This document shows positions 48,539 through 59,211 of a stretch of DNA of 64,000 nucleotides, piece after piece. How positions within the stretch are numbered: position 1 is the stretch's first letter; every line of letters begins with the position of its first letter. Source of the stretch: Tilletiopsis washingtonensis. Lineage: Eukaryota > Basidiomycota > Exobasidiomycetes > Entylomatales. The position numbers and the translations under genes are program-made. Location of the stretch: positions 756,581-820,580 of the forward strand of contig NW_020311998.1 in the NCBI RefSeq assembly GCF_003144115.1. The letters run 5' to 3'. The notes under the pieces are model-generated. The model did no database searches, was not told the DNA's origin, and saw only the letters and a program-made list of their open reading frames with translations.

Positions 48539-49823
48539 GATGAATGCTGTGTGCGGCAAGCAGAGAGACAGAAACAGAGGTCAGTCGGGCGGTCTCGATG
48601 CACGCGTGTGCGGCAGCGGCGGCACGCACGAAGTCTTGAGGTCGGAGAGGGTGAGAGGGAGGAGGAGGTCGTGGTAGGCCGGCTGGACGGACGCAGCGGC
48701 GGCAGCCAGCCAGCCGGCGCGCCAGAAGCAACGGCGGCGGCGGCGGCAGTCGGCTCACGCGGCGCCGCAGTCGCTCCCGCGCGCGAGGAAGGGCCGCAGC
48801 ACGTGACTGCTGCAGCGCGTCGCCGCAGCCCAGCCCTGCCGCCGCGCGCCGCGCCGCTCCCACAGCAGCGCCGCTCCTCTCCGACGCTGCATCCACCTTC
48901 TCAGCTGCTTCTTTGGTGGCAAGGGGTGTGCAGCACGAAGTCGTCTCGGCGTCGAGCGACGCAGAAATGCTCTTCACTGGGCGCCAAGCTCATCGCGATG
49001 GCGATGCTCCTCCGCTGCGACAACAATGCGCCGCGAGCGTGGTGGCCTCGCCCATCTTTCTGCGCAGCGTGTAGCAAGGGCTCTTGGGGGCTCGGGGCAG
49101 CGACGGCGCCGCCGCGAGATGCGGTGCGAGGTCGCTGCGAGCTCGGACGGAGGATCCGCCAGCGCTGGGAGGGCCACCTGCCAAGCGTGAGCTGCAGCAG
49201 AACGAGATGCAGCGGCAGTTCGCAGCGGCAAGTTTCGCGACAGGGCGGCATCGGGCACGCCGGCGCGGTGACGTGAGCGTGCCTAGCCTGGCGCGGCGCT
49301 CGCGGCCGGCCACACGCATCCGCCGCGGCTCTGCTGTCTCTCCCGCTCTATCAAGCGTCAGCAGCGCGGCGGTGTCTTCAGCCGGCATCGGCGCAGCAGC
49401 GGTGCGAAGCGGCATGCGTGAGATTTGCGACGACGACAGGCGCAGCATGGCTGCCGCTCCGCCTCGGCTGAACCGGGCCGGCTGCGAGGGCGCCGCCGAG
49501 GGTCTGTCTGCTGCACCTGCGCGCTGCTGCGAGCGCACGCGCGCATGAACCGCGTGCGGCGCATGCGCCATGCTTGGCTGCTGCTGAGCGGCGCCGCCGA
49601 TGCATCGCGCCGGCCGTCGACGCTCGCTCCGGCTCGTCGTCACCACCCACCACCACCTGCGTGCGCTCCCGGCACCCAGCTTGCAGCACCTCCCGCACTC
49701 CTCTGTGCTCATCCGTGGCTGCTGCTCGTAGCGCCCCCAGCGCCGCCTTCGCCGCCGCCGCTGCCCGCTGCGCGTGCACTCCGCCGCCGCCTCCACATCC
49801 CTGCCCCCGACTACGCGCGTGCC
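48539..49823. other. Divergent intergenic region RPS19/GUT2
   Basis: 1.3 kb between two start codons. Frames in it overlap on both strands and show no domain. A C/T-rich and CCACC-rich stretch at 49640-49800 leads into GUT2. It presumably holds both promoters. No gene is supported. Confidence 0.5.
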
Positions 49824-52715
49824 ATGCTGCGCCGCTCCGTCGCCGCCGTGCCGCGTGCCGGCGTGCGCCATGCCAGCTCCAACGCTGCTGCTGGCCCCAG
49901 CGCCCGCTCGCGGCGCGTGCTCTACTACGGCGGCGCCGGTGGCCTGGCGCTTGCCGCCGCTGCGGCGGCGCTGACGATGGGCACGGCGCACGCCGACGAG
50001 CGCGAGGTGCGGCAGGGCGTCAAGGGCGACGTGCGCCCGCACCCGCTCTGGTCGCCGCCCACGCGCGCCCAGATGCTCGCCGCGCTCAAGGCGTCGTCGG
50101 CCGCCGGCCTGCGCCCCGATGCGGCGCGCTCCAGCGAGGACAACCTGTCGCTCGGCACGCCCGCCAAGGACGCGCAGAGCTCCACGCCCAGCCCCGCCGC
50201 GCGCGCCGACAGCGGCGGCAAGGCCATGGGCCGCGACGGCAACGAGGACGGCGAGGGCTTCGACCTGCTGATCGTCGGCGGTGGCGCCACGGGCGCAGGT
50301 GTCGCCGTTGATGCCACCACGCGCGGCCTCAGCGTGGCGATGGTGGAGCGCGACGACTTTGGCGCGGGTGCGTGGCGTCTATGCCAGGCTGTGCGGCTCA
50401 CGCTGACCTCTGCCGCCGACAGGCACCTCGTCGAAGAGCACCAAGCTCATCCACGGCGGCGTGCGCTACCTGCAGAAGGCCGTCTTTGAGCTCGACTACG
50501 ACCAGTACAAGATGGTGCGCGAGGCGCTGCACGAGCGCAAGACGTTCCTGCACATTGCGCCGTACCTCTCCGAGCACCTGCCGATCATGCTGCCCGTCTA
50601 CCGGTGAGCGCAATCGCACACATGTAGCACTGCACCACTCACACACCTCCACAGCTGGTGGCAGGTGCCGTACTACTGGGCCGGCACGAAGATGTACGAC
50701 ATGCTCGCCGGCTCGGAGAACATGGAGTCGTCCTACGTGCTCAGCCGCGGCAAGGCGCTCGAAGCCTTCCCAATGCTCAAGGCACAGGGCCTTGCCGGCG
50801 CCGTGGTGTACTACGACGGCCAGCACAACGACACGCGCATGAACGTCGCCCTCGCCCTCACGGCCGTGCACCACGGCGCCGTCGTGGCCAACCACACCGA
50901 GGTGACGGCGCTGCACAAGAAGAAGGTCGAGGGCAAGCCGGACCAGATCTGCGGCGCACGCCTGCGCGACGTGCTCACAGGCGACGAGTGGGACGTCAAG
51001 TGCAAGGTGAGCTGCGCGCCACGAGTGGCTAGAATTTCGTGCTGACTGCTCGTGACAGGGCGTGATCAACGCCACCGGTCCCTTCTCGGACGCGCTGCGC
51101 AAGATGGACCAGCCCACCGCGCAGGAGATTGTGGCGCCGTCCTCGGGCGTGCACATCACGCTGCCGGGCTACTACTCGCCGCGCGACATGGGTCTGATTG
51201 ACCCGCAGACGTCCGACGGACGTGTCATCTTCTTCCTGCCGTGGCAAGGCAACACGATTGCCGGCACCACCGACACGGCCGCGCCCGTCGAGGCACACCC
51301 GCACCCCAAGGAGGAGGAGATCCAGTGGATCCTCGACGAGGTGCGCAACTACCTTTCGCCCGACATTAAGGTCCGCCGCGGCGACGTGCTGAGCGCCTGG
51401 AGCGGCCTGCGCCCGCTGGTTAAGGACCCCGACGCGAAGGACACGCAGTCGCTCGTGCGCAACCACATGATCAACGTCTCCGACAGCGGCCTGCTCACGA
51501 TTGCCGGCGGCAAGTGGACGACGTACCGCGAGATGGCCGAGCAGACGGTGGACAAGGCCATCGAGTCGTTCGGCCTGAAGCCGGTGCGCGGCTGCGTCAC
51601 CAAGGAGACGCGCCTGCTCGGCAGCCACGGCTGGAGCAAGACGATGTACGTCAAGCTGCTGCAGCGCTTCGGCCTCGAGACGGACGTGGCGCGCCACCTC
51701 TCCGCCACGTACGGCGACCGCGCCTGGAGCGTGTGCAGCATCACCGAGGCCACGGGCCGCCGCTGGCCGGTGCACGGCAAGCGCATCGACCCGCTCTACC
51801 CGTACATCGAGGCCGAGGTGCGCTACGCCTGCCGCTCCGAGTACGCCGCCACGGTGCCCGACTTCATCGCGCGCCGCACGCGTCTCTCCTTCCTCAACGC
51901 CGAGGCGACGGTGCAGGCCATGCCGCGCATCATCGACCTCATGGCCGAGGAGCTGGGCTGGGACGCCAAGCGCAAGGAGCGCGAGTACAAGGAGGGCATC
52001 GAGTTCCTCGGCTCGATGGGCATCCAGCCTGCGCGCCTCGAGCAGCTCAAGGGCGTGAGCCTCGACGAGATGCGCAAGGTGGCCGAGGGCAAGAAGAGCG
52101 CCTCCTTCTCGCACCTCGCCTCGGCCGGCAGCCTCGACTCCAACGACCAGCAGGCCACGCTGCTCTCGCGCGCCACTTTCGTGAGCACCAATCTGCCTCG
52201 CGCACTCTCCTGTAGCTGACGCTCTCTCCGCACAGTCGAGCGAGGAGCTGACTGACCTGCGCAAGCGCTTCAACTCGCTCGACGTCAATGCCGACGGCAA
52301 GGTCGACTCGCGCGACCTCAAGGAGGTGCTCTCACGCCTGGGCTACAAGGTAAGCACGAGCGCTATGGTACGCACCCGAGCAGCTGCTAATGCGCGCGAT
52401 GCAGGACGTGCGCGACGAGACGATCTCGGGCATTCTCTCGGAGGTCGACTCTGCCAAGTCGGGCCAGCTGCACTTCGAGTACGTCCCCTGACTGCAGATG
52501 CTCCCCGCCCTCCGCGCTGACACGCGGCTCACGCTTGCAGGGAGTTCCTCGACGTGTGCGCCGGCGTCAAGGATGCGCGCATGACGAACGCCTTCACGGA
52601 CATTGTTGAGGAGGCCTCGAAGCACGACCCCGTCGGCTCGCAGGCCAAGGAGCAGAGCGCACGCCGCGACGAGCGGCGCACGGTGCCCGTCGAGAAGAGC
52701 GGCGGCGGCTGGTGA
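49824..52715 (+). CDS. GUT2: Mitochondrial FAD glycerol-3-phosphate dehydrogenase with EF-hands
   Basis: It oxidises glycerol-3-phosphate to dihydroxyacetone phosphate and passes electrons to ubiquinone at the outer face of the inner mitochondrial membrane. Seven exons (49824-50367, 50423-50603, 50655-51006, 51059-52180, 52236-52349, 52405-52478, 52541-52715) give 853 residues. A presequence (MLRRSVAAVPRAGVRHASS) is followed by a membrane span (YYGGAGGLALAAAAAALTMG), a linker of roughly 90 residues and the FAD site FDLLIVGGGATGAGVAVDAT. Then come STKLIHGGVRYLQKAVFELD, GVINATGPFSDALRKMD, FFLPWQGNTIAGTTDT and GGKWTTYREMAEQTVDKAIE. The C-terminus carries two EF-hands (loops DVNADGKVDSRD and DSAKSGQLHFEE), as in animal GPD2; yeast Gut2 lacks them. 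Calcium control is therefore likely. The linker before the FAD domain is unusually long. Confidence 0.97.
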
Positions 52716-53076
52716 GCGCGCTTGAAGGACAGAGAGGCACAGGCTGGGAGATGGGAGGGACGAGCCGCTGGAGCTGGTTGCACTACTTTTCCAATTGCCA
52801 CGACGGGACGCTGCTAGCAATCGATGCGCTTCACTCAGACCAATCACAGCGCTTGTCGCGGTTCGAAGCTGCCGCCTCGAAGACGGCGTCATGCACGCTG
52901 CTCCAGCCCACACGCGTATCCACTCTTGTCAGGCCGATGAGGCACGATTAAAGCTAGATTTGGAGTAGCAGTAAGGAGGCGCGCCAAGTCGCAGCGAGGG
53001 GAGAGGTATGCTGCCGCTATACGTGGCGGAGAGAAGCGAAGATGTCGAGCGGAGAGGAGGAAGAACCCGGCGCACT
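52716..53076. other. Convergent intergenic region
   Basis: About 360 bp between the 3' ends of GUT2 and the glutathione peroxidase gene, of lower GC than average around 52760-53030; presumably two 3' untranslated regions. Nothing else was seen. Confidence 0.5.
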
Positions 53077-53928
53077 TTACAGCGCCGACTTCTGCTCGCC
53101 CTCTGCCGGGCTGGCCGCGGCGAGCAGCTCCTCGATGCGCGGCGCAATCGACGCCGGCTTCGTCGTGGGCGAGTAGCGCTCGACGACCTTGCCGTTGGCA
53201 TCGATCAGGAACTCTGCAGTGCCCAGCGCGTCAGCAACGCGCAAGCTCGACGCTTGCCACGCGAGACTCACTGCTGAAGTTCCACTTGATCGACGAGGTG
53301 CCGAGCAGGCCGCCCTTCTCCTTCTTCAGGTACTTGAACACCTCGTTGGTGTTGGCGCCGTTCACGTCCGACTTGGCCATGATGTCAAAGCTGACGCCGT
53401 AGTTCTGCCGCCGCGCGCATCAGCTGGCGTCCTCCAACTCGCGACTCGTGCTCTCCCGCGCAAGCATCGTCTTGCCAACAGCAGAGCCGGGCGAGACTCA
53501 CCTTCTGGCAGAACGAGCCGATGGCATCATCATCTCCCGGGTCCTGGCCAGCAAACTGGTTGCACGGGACTGCGCACGGGACACCTAGTCAGGCCTGCAC
53601 TCTACCCTCGCTCGCCGGCACACTGCTCACAGCCAATGACCTTGAGGCCCTTGTCGGCGTACTTCTTGTGCAGCTCCTCCAGCTCCTCGACTGCAGAACA
53701 GGAATCAGCATCCAGCCCGGCTGCGATACGAGGGCTCGCCGCACGCACACTGCGGAGTGAAGCCGCACCTGCAAGACGGGCGTCAGCACTCCGGCCCGGC
53801 AGCCAGCACGGCGGCGCCACTCACTTGCTGGCGGTGTTGACAATGAGCACGACCTTGCCCTTGAGCTCGCCGAACTCGAGCTCGGTGCCCTTGGGGCGCT
53901 GGGCCTTGAGGTCGTAGAAGGAGACCAT
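53077..53928 (-). CDS. Thiol glutathione peroxidase (Gpx/Hyr1 type)
   Basis: A protein of about 165-170 residues in several short exons. It starts MVSFYDLKAQRPKGTELEFG and continues GKVVLIVNTASK. A 20-nt exon then supplies the peroxidatic site CGFTPQ, with Cys rather than selenocysteine. Next come EELEELHKKYADKGLKVIG, PCNQFAGQDPGDDDAIGSFC (resolving-type Cys in the FPCNQF motif), NYGVSFDIMAKSDVNG, KYLKKEKGGLLG, the catalytic W-N in IKWNFS, and FLIDANGKVVERYSPTTKP. Fungal enzymes of this type reduce hydroperoxides with thioredoxin and, in yeast Gpx3/Hyr1, relay the signal to Yap1. It is divergent from RNase H1 over 572 bp. Confidence 0.95.
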
Positions 53929-54500
53929 GCTGAAGAGGCGTGTGTGCGGTGGGGTGTATGCGGCACGGGCTAGCGGGCGCGAGGCGAGGCGCAACAGGTT
54001 GAGTCTAGGTTGAGGTTGCGCTGGAGGATGATGTGGTGAGGAAGCACGGGGCATACGCAGCATTGCCTCCTTGTCCCATCTCCGTGCCCATTCACGGTCC
54101 CCGCCCTCCGGAGGCGGCGATTCAGCGTCACGCGCCAAATCATGGGCTGACTTTCGCTGCGCTGCCGCCCGCCGGCCCGGGCACGTCCAAAGTCCGGCCC
54201 GCCACGCTAAGCGGCACGCCGTCGTGGAGGGCCAGTCTGAGTCGCCGATCACATGCAGCCGCAGAGTGCGGCTCAAGATCCGCGGAGCCGCTCCTCTCCG
54301 GATATTCCCACCCACGGCGGCGCTGCTTCTCGCCTCTCGCCATCACAGCACGCAAGTCCACCTCGTCGCCCGCAACGCTGTTCGCCGTCCGTCTGCTCCG
54401 AGCTGCCGCGCCTGTGCGTGCTCTGCACCTGCCACTGGTCTCGCGGCCCGCGTTGCTCAGTGCAGGTGCAGGCAACGCCGACGTCTGGCGCAGCGGCAGC
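53929..54500. other. Divergent promoter region, peroxidase/RNase H1
   Basis: 572 bp between two start codons. The frame of RNase H1 is open upstream through this region (to 54033) and reads partly like a mitochondrial presequence (LFAVRLLRAAAPVRALHLPL) just before the chosen start, but there is no ATG between 54033 and 54501 in that frame. Confidence 0.5.
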
Positions 54501-55899
54501 ATGCCCAAGAAGGCCTCCTTCTACGCCGTGGCGCGCGGCCGCACGCCCGGCCTCTACAACAGCTGGGCCGAGTGCGAGCAGCGTGTGTAGCTGGCATCGC
54601 TGCCTGTCGCTGCAGATTGTGCGCTGAACTGCGCTCGCACAGAGGTCAAGGGCTTCTCGGGCGCCAAGTACCAGTCGTTTCCCGCGCTGCCCGAGGCGCA
54701 GGCCTTCCTGCGCGACAACGGCGCTGCCGCGGCGACAGCACCGCCGGCGAGCTCATCGTCCGTCATCACTGTGCCCGTCAAGCGCAAGGCTGCCGCCGCA
54801 CCCGCAGCTACCAAGACAAAGGCAGCCGAGTCTAGCGCTTCCAGCTCGAGGCCATCGTCGAGTACGCATGCCTCTTCGAGCGGCGCACGCGTGATCAACG
54901 TCTACACTGACGGCGCCTCGGCCGGCAACGGCAAGGCCAGCGCAAAGGCCGGCTGGGGCGTGTGGTTCGAAGACCCAGAGCTGCAGCACCTTAATCGCGC
55001 CGGACGTCTTGCGGGCGAGACGCAGACGAACAACCGCGCCGAGCTGACGGTGAGTTGCGTGCAAGCCAGAAGGAGAGAGGTGTGCTAAGCACGCTCGCGC
55101 GACAGGCCATCATCCGTGCCTGTCAACTGTGTCCGATGACGGGCGCACAGCTGCAGATCTACACCGACAGCCAGTACTCTGTCAAGGGTGGGTCTCTCCC
55201 GCATGCAGCATGAGGCCATCAGCTCACCTCGCTGCGCCTCCAGCCATACAGGAGTGGCAGCAAGGCTGGCGCCGCCGCGGCTGGCGCACCTCCAATGCAG
55301 CCGCCGTGCTGAACAAGGACCTGATCCGGCTGCTCGAGCGCGAACTGCGCAAGCACGTGCCGCGCCCGAATCTCATCTACGTCAAGGGCCATGCTGGGCA
55401 TGTGGGCAATGAAGCGGCGGATCGGTGAGTGTTTAGCGCGGCACTGTTTGCATCGCATGCTCACTGACGGCTCCGTGTCCAGACTGGCTGTGGAAGGAGC
55501 GCGCATGCCGGCCCTGCCGCGCAGCGAGTGGACCGACTTCGAGCCGCCGGACTCTGGCTGCTCCGACGAAGACGAGGCAGTCGCCGCACGAAGCAGCGGG
55601 AGCAAGCTAGAGGCACCCAGCTCGCACGCTGCAGCGAGCTCGGCAGCGACGCCTTCGCCGATCCCGCGCAAGCGGCAGAGACTGGCACTGCAGGAAGACC
55701 TCTTTCGCTTTGACGATGAGAACGACGAGCATGCCGTGCGCATCTTGGCGGCGGGCGAGGAGGGCGCCGCGGAGCTCGAGGATGTGAGTGTAAAGCAGAC
55801 CCGTCACGCGCGAGCGGTGTTGACATCCTGTCTCAGCTCGACAGCGGCTTCTTCGCCAGTGCCGAGGAGCTCGCGGCGCTCGAGCGCGGCGACGAATAG
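54501..55899 (+). CDS. RNH1: Ribonuclease H1 with C-terminal extension
   Basis: It cuts the RNA strand of RNA-DNA hybrids. The N-terminus is the hybrid-binding (viroplasmin-like) domain: KKASFYAVARGRTPGLYNSW, ECEQQVKGFSGAKYQSFPAL. A Ser/Ala linker of about 60 residues precedes the catalytic domain: INVYTDGASAGNGKASAKAG (Asp), ETQTNNRAELTAIIRA (Glu), LQIYTDSQYSVKEWQQGWRR (Asp), and YVKGHAGHVGNEAADRLAVE (His and last Asp), so all catalytic residues are present. Introns lie near 54580-54642, 55050-55105, 55187-55248, 55426-55482 and 55784-55836. After the catalytic domain about 120 extra residues follow, Ser/Glu-rich with a basic patch PIPRKRQRLALQE (possible nuclear signal) and an acidic end. 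Such an extension is not part of the usual enzyme. Confidence 0.95.
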
Positions 55900-56028
55900 A
55901 GAGCGGTACCTTCATCCTCTCGCTGATGTCTCTTATGGATCCTCTAATCATCAGGCCGTTCTCGTGAATAGCGTGCAGTGCCATGCGGCAGCGTTCTAGA
56001 AATACAGGGGAGGAACACACGTCTCGCA

Positions 56029-58404
56029 TCAATGGGGCGCCATGCTGTCGCCCGACGCCAGCACGCCAAAGCCGGCCGCAATCGTGACGCAGCCGAGCAA
56101 GCTGATCCAGCGGAACTCGTGTCCGAGCGCCAGGTCCGCAAAGAAGACTGCTGCAGCGTAAGCGTGCGGTCTTTGGAGGCGCTGGTCGCGCTCACCTAGC
56201 ACAGTCGTCAGCAAGCACGAGACACTTGCCAGCACGGGGCCCCACAGCGCGAGGAGGATCACTGCCGAGCGTGTCAGAGAGGCGCGACACGGGCTGCACT
56301 CGAGCGTGCTCACTGAAGCAGGAGTTGAAGATGACGCCCATGCCCATCACGAGGAGCAGGCAGCCGACCGTCGTCCAGTTGTGCGGCAGCTCAAACGTCT
56401 CCCAGCCGAGCGTGTGGGCGATGGGCTGTGCAAGGTGTCAGCTTGCGGACGGCCTCAAGCTCGGCTAGCACGCACGATGCCGACCCAGAGACACAGCAGC
56501 GTTGTGCCGCCGATGCCGGCGGTCATGAGATTGGCGTGCAGACCAAACGGAAGTGGCGGCGGGATCCACTCTGTGACCGAGTCGCTCCTGTGCCGCACTG
56601 GTCTCGGCGACGGCGGAGCAGCAGGACCTCCATCTTGGTCGAACACGCCGACGACCGACGGCCGAGTCTTGCGAGCGGCAGACGGCAGCGTGGCAGCGGA
56701 GCGAGCGCGGCTGAGGCGCGTGCTGCCGCGCTGCACCTCTTCCACTTCGTCGTCAGAGATCGAGCTGGCACTGGCGCCGTCGACGGTGCTGCTCGTCTCG
56801 CTCTGCGAGTCTTCGTCATCCACGCGCTGCGTCGACACGCGCGCCGCGTCCAGGTGTCCCAGCTTGCGAGGGCGATCTGGCTTGGCGGGCGATGCAGCGC
56901 CAAAGCTCTCATCTGCGTCGTCGCCGATGACGTGCTGCTCCTCTTGCCCATCGAGCAGCCCCTCGCTCTCCGAGTACTCGACGACGCTGCCGCGCGCCGT
57001 CGGTCGTCGGGCCGCGCGTGCGGCATACCGCGCTGCCTGCGCAGCCTCGTCGGGAAGCTTGCCCAGCAGCGCAAAGGCCATCTCATACCCCGCCATGGTC
57101 ATTGCGCCGACGAAGCTGAGCAGTGCGCCCAGCACGGGATTGCTGCCTTTCCGCGTAGCGTCATCGTCGGTTGGCGCCTCTTCAGCTCGCGAGAGCAGCG
57201 AAGCGTAGAGACTCCGAGCTGCCACGGTGGTAGTCGAGTTGTCGCCGGGCTTGCCGTATACCGGATCGGGCTCGCGTAGCCGGCGCCGGTGCTCGGCGCC
57301 TCCGTATGCGACGAGCACCACGCCGCCGACGGCCAGGAGCACTGCGAGCACTTTCCGCTGCCAGGGAACGTGTCAGAGGAGTGAGAGTCTCGCAGCGCGA
57401 GCAGCAAGACTGACCCGCTCCCACTTCTCGCCGAGGAAATAGATCGAAAATACGAGCGCCCATACGGCATACGTGTTGTAGATGGTCGTGACGTCCGCCA
57501 TGGTCGTCAGCGGCACTGTGAGGGGTGAGCACGAGTGCGAGTCGTGGGCCAGTAAAGCGATGCTCACCGGCAGAGTACCTGTGCCAGGCCAGCGTCAGCT
57601 CATGTGCAGCAGCGCGCTCAGCGCATTGAGCAGCCCGCCGCTCTACAGATGCCCACCTCCACCCACTCACCAGCTCAGGGCCGGCACGGTGATGCCCACG
57701 GTCAGCACGGCGAGTAAGCCCAGCAGGCGGAACGGATCGAAGCCGCACGTCTCCTGCAGCCAGCCGTCGTAGCGCGGCGCAGCGCGCTCGCGGGGCTCGC
57801 GCGCCGCCTCGACGGCCCAGCCGCCCTCGTCCGAGGCGATGCTGCTGCGGCCCAGGCTGCCGATGCTGCTGAGGCGCCGGCGCACGCGTTCGGCCGTCGG
57901 CGGCAGGCTCGTCGTGCGCGGCGAGAGCTGCCAGTGCAGGTTCTGCGCGATGAGGTGCAGGTGGTGCGAGAGGGGCAGCGACGGGTGGCGCAGGCGCAGG
58001 TAGAGGAGATGCAGCGGCAGCAGCGAGAGGAACGACGAGTGGCCCAGGTAGCTGCGTGTGTGTCAGTGCCCGCTGCGGCGGCTCGCGACTCGGCGCACAC
58101 TCACAGCGACAGGAACGGCTTGCGGTAGCCGAGGCCCTGCTGCACGTACTGCGCCGCCTCGGTCTGCACGGTGAAGGCGACGAGCGAGATGCCAAACGCG
58201 ACGAGCGCCTGTGGCCGGGGTGAGTGCTGGGCAATGCCGGGGCGCCTCTGCTGCACGCACCGGGGTGCCGCCGGGCAGCCGCAGCATGCCGGCCTTCTTG
58301 ACACGCCGCTCCTCGTGCGCGCCCGGCGCATCGAAGAGCGCAGAGACGGGCCGTGGTGGCGCGCCCGCGGCACCCTGGCCCGGTGCCGGAGAGGAGAGCG
58401 ACAT
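56029..58404 (-). CDS. DMT-superfamily transporter (SLC35F/Thi74-like)
   Basis: A multi-span membrane protein of roughly 680 residues in eight or more exons. The N-terminus is disordered (MSLSSPAPGQGAAGAPPRPV). Hydrophobic segments follow in order: ALVAFGISLVAFTVQTEAAQ, YLGHSSFLSLLPLHLLYLRL, FRLLGLLAVLTVGITVPALS, TIYNTYAVWALVFSIYFLGE (with TTMADVT before it, a family hallmark), VLAVLLAVGGVVLVAYGG, LLSFVGAMTMAGYEMAFALL, LMTAGIGGTTLLCLWVGIV, TTVGCLLLVMGMGVIFNSCF, VILLALWGPVLASVSCLLTT and WISLLGCVTIAAGFGVLASG. The pattern matches the vacuolar-membrane EamA/SLC35F group of fungi. A long Ser/Asp/Glu-rich loop (about residues 370-520) lies between spans 6 and 7. The substrate is unknown. Confidence 0.9.
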
Positions 58405-58682
58405 GGGGGTGAGGGGTGGGAAGCAAGTGACAGGTGACAGCGGCAGCACAGCCAAGGCGCGGCGTGCGGGGCGCGTCACTCCCGAGATCCGGTGCCAACA
58501 AGGTCGCAAATGGCCCCGTCGGCGAGCCCTTCTACAGCGCTCCAGCACACCTCACAGCATGCCGGACAACGACCCAAGCCTCCCGCTGGCCCGCAGGAGT
58601 CAAGCAGTGGAGCTTAGACGGCGCAGCGGGACCCCGAGGCCAAGGTGCAAAAAGGAGGGCTAAAGTCAGGTGGGCCAAAAGC

Positions 58683-58687
58683 AAAAA
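58683..58687 (-). terminator. Pol III terminator of tRNA-Gln
   Basis: A run of five T residues on the minus strand begins four bases downstream of the tRNA 3' end, the usual Pol III stop signal. A second T-run (four T) lies a few bases further on. Confidence 0.85.
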
Positions 58688-58701
58688 GGAAGGTCGTACA
58701 C

Positions 58702-58712
58702 GGAATCGAACC
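58702..58712 (-). promoter_or_regulatory. Pol III B box of tRNA-Gln
   Basis: GGTTCGATTCC on the minus strand matches the GGTTCGANTCC consensus exactly and binds TFIIIC. Confidence 0.9.
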
Positions 58713-58768
58713 ATGATCTTCAGAACGCAAAGCATGCGTAGATTCGTAATCAGAATCTGACGTCGTAA

Positions 58769-58779
58769 CCACTGGACCA
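58769..58779 (-). promoter_or_regulatory. Pol III A box of tRNA-Gln
   Basis: TGGTCCAGTGG on the minus strand matches TRGYNNARNGG and lies in the D-arm. Confidence 0.85.
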
Positions 58780-58786
58780 TACAACC

Positions 58787-59211
58787 CCGCTAAGCCGGGT
58801 TCCGCCGGGTTGCATACACAAGCCTGACACAGACCCCCGCACCACAGGGAGCAAAGCGACCCGTGTCTTGCGCTACGAGGCCTCCCTGAGCCCTTGTGCA
58901 GAGCGGAGGCCCAGCGCCTGTTGCCGCCAGCATCATCCGTGCCGCAGTGTCTCGACAGAACTGCAGCATGCGCACTCAGCATGCAGTAGAGTGTGCCAGA
59001 GTGATGCTGTGGCTGCGGTGTTGACGACGGCACGCACGGGATCCATAAGCCCTGACAGCATCACTCAGCCTGCGCCAACCCTCGTGCTCGCACCTGCCAG
59101 TACGACACACACGGCGGCGAAATGGCAGTCTATGTGAATGCGCGCGTCTGTATGGGAAGGTGACGGTATGTGCGGTCCGGGACGAAGCAGTGCAGAAAGG
59201 GGGCGACGGGG
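58787..59211. other. Region between tRNA-Gln and the PAQR gene
   Basis: 425 bp with no coding signal; it includes the upstream flank of the tRNA and the 3' untranslated region of the PAQR gene, both on the minus strand. Its GC content is lower than in the flanking genes. Confidence 0.5.

Larger units (their letters stand above)
58691..58786 (-). tRNA. tRNA-Gln (anticodon CUG) with a 24-nt intron
   Basis: On the minus strand the acceptor stem GGTTGTA pairs with TACGACC; a D-arm, an anticodon stem TCAGA/TCTGA and a T-arm (ATGGTTCGATTCCGT) follow. The seven-base loop TTCTGAT carries CTG at positions 34-36. A 24-nt intron (58726-58749) lies one base 3' of the anticodon, the canonical place, leaving a 72-nt mature tRNA plus discriminator. 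The internal A box (TGGTCCAGTGG) and B box (GGTTCGATTCC) fit the Pol III consensus. Confidence 0.95.
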
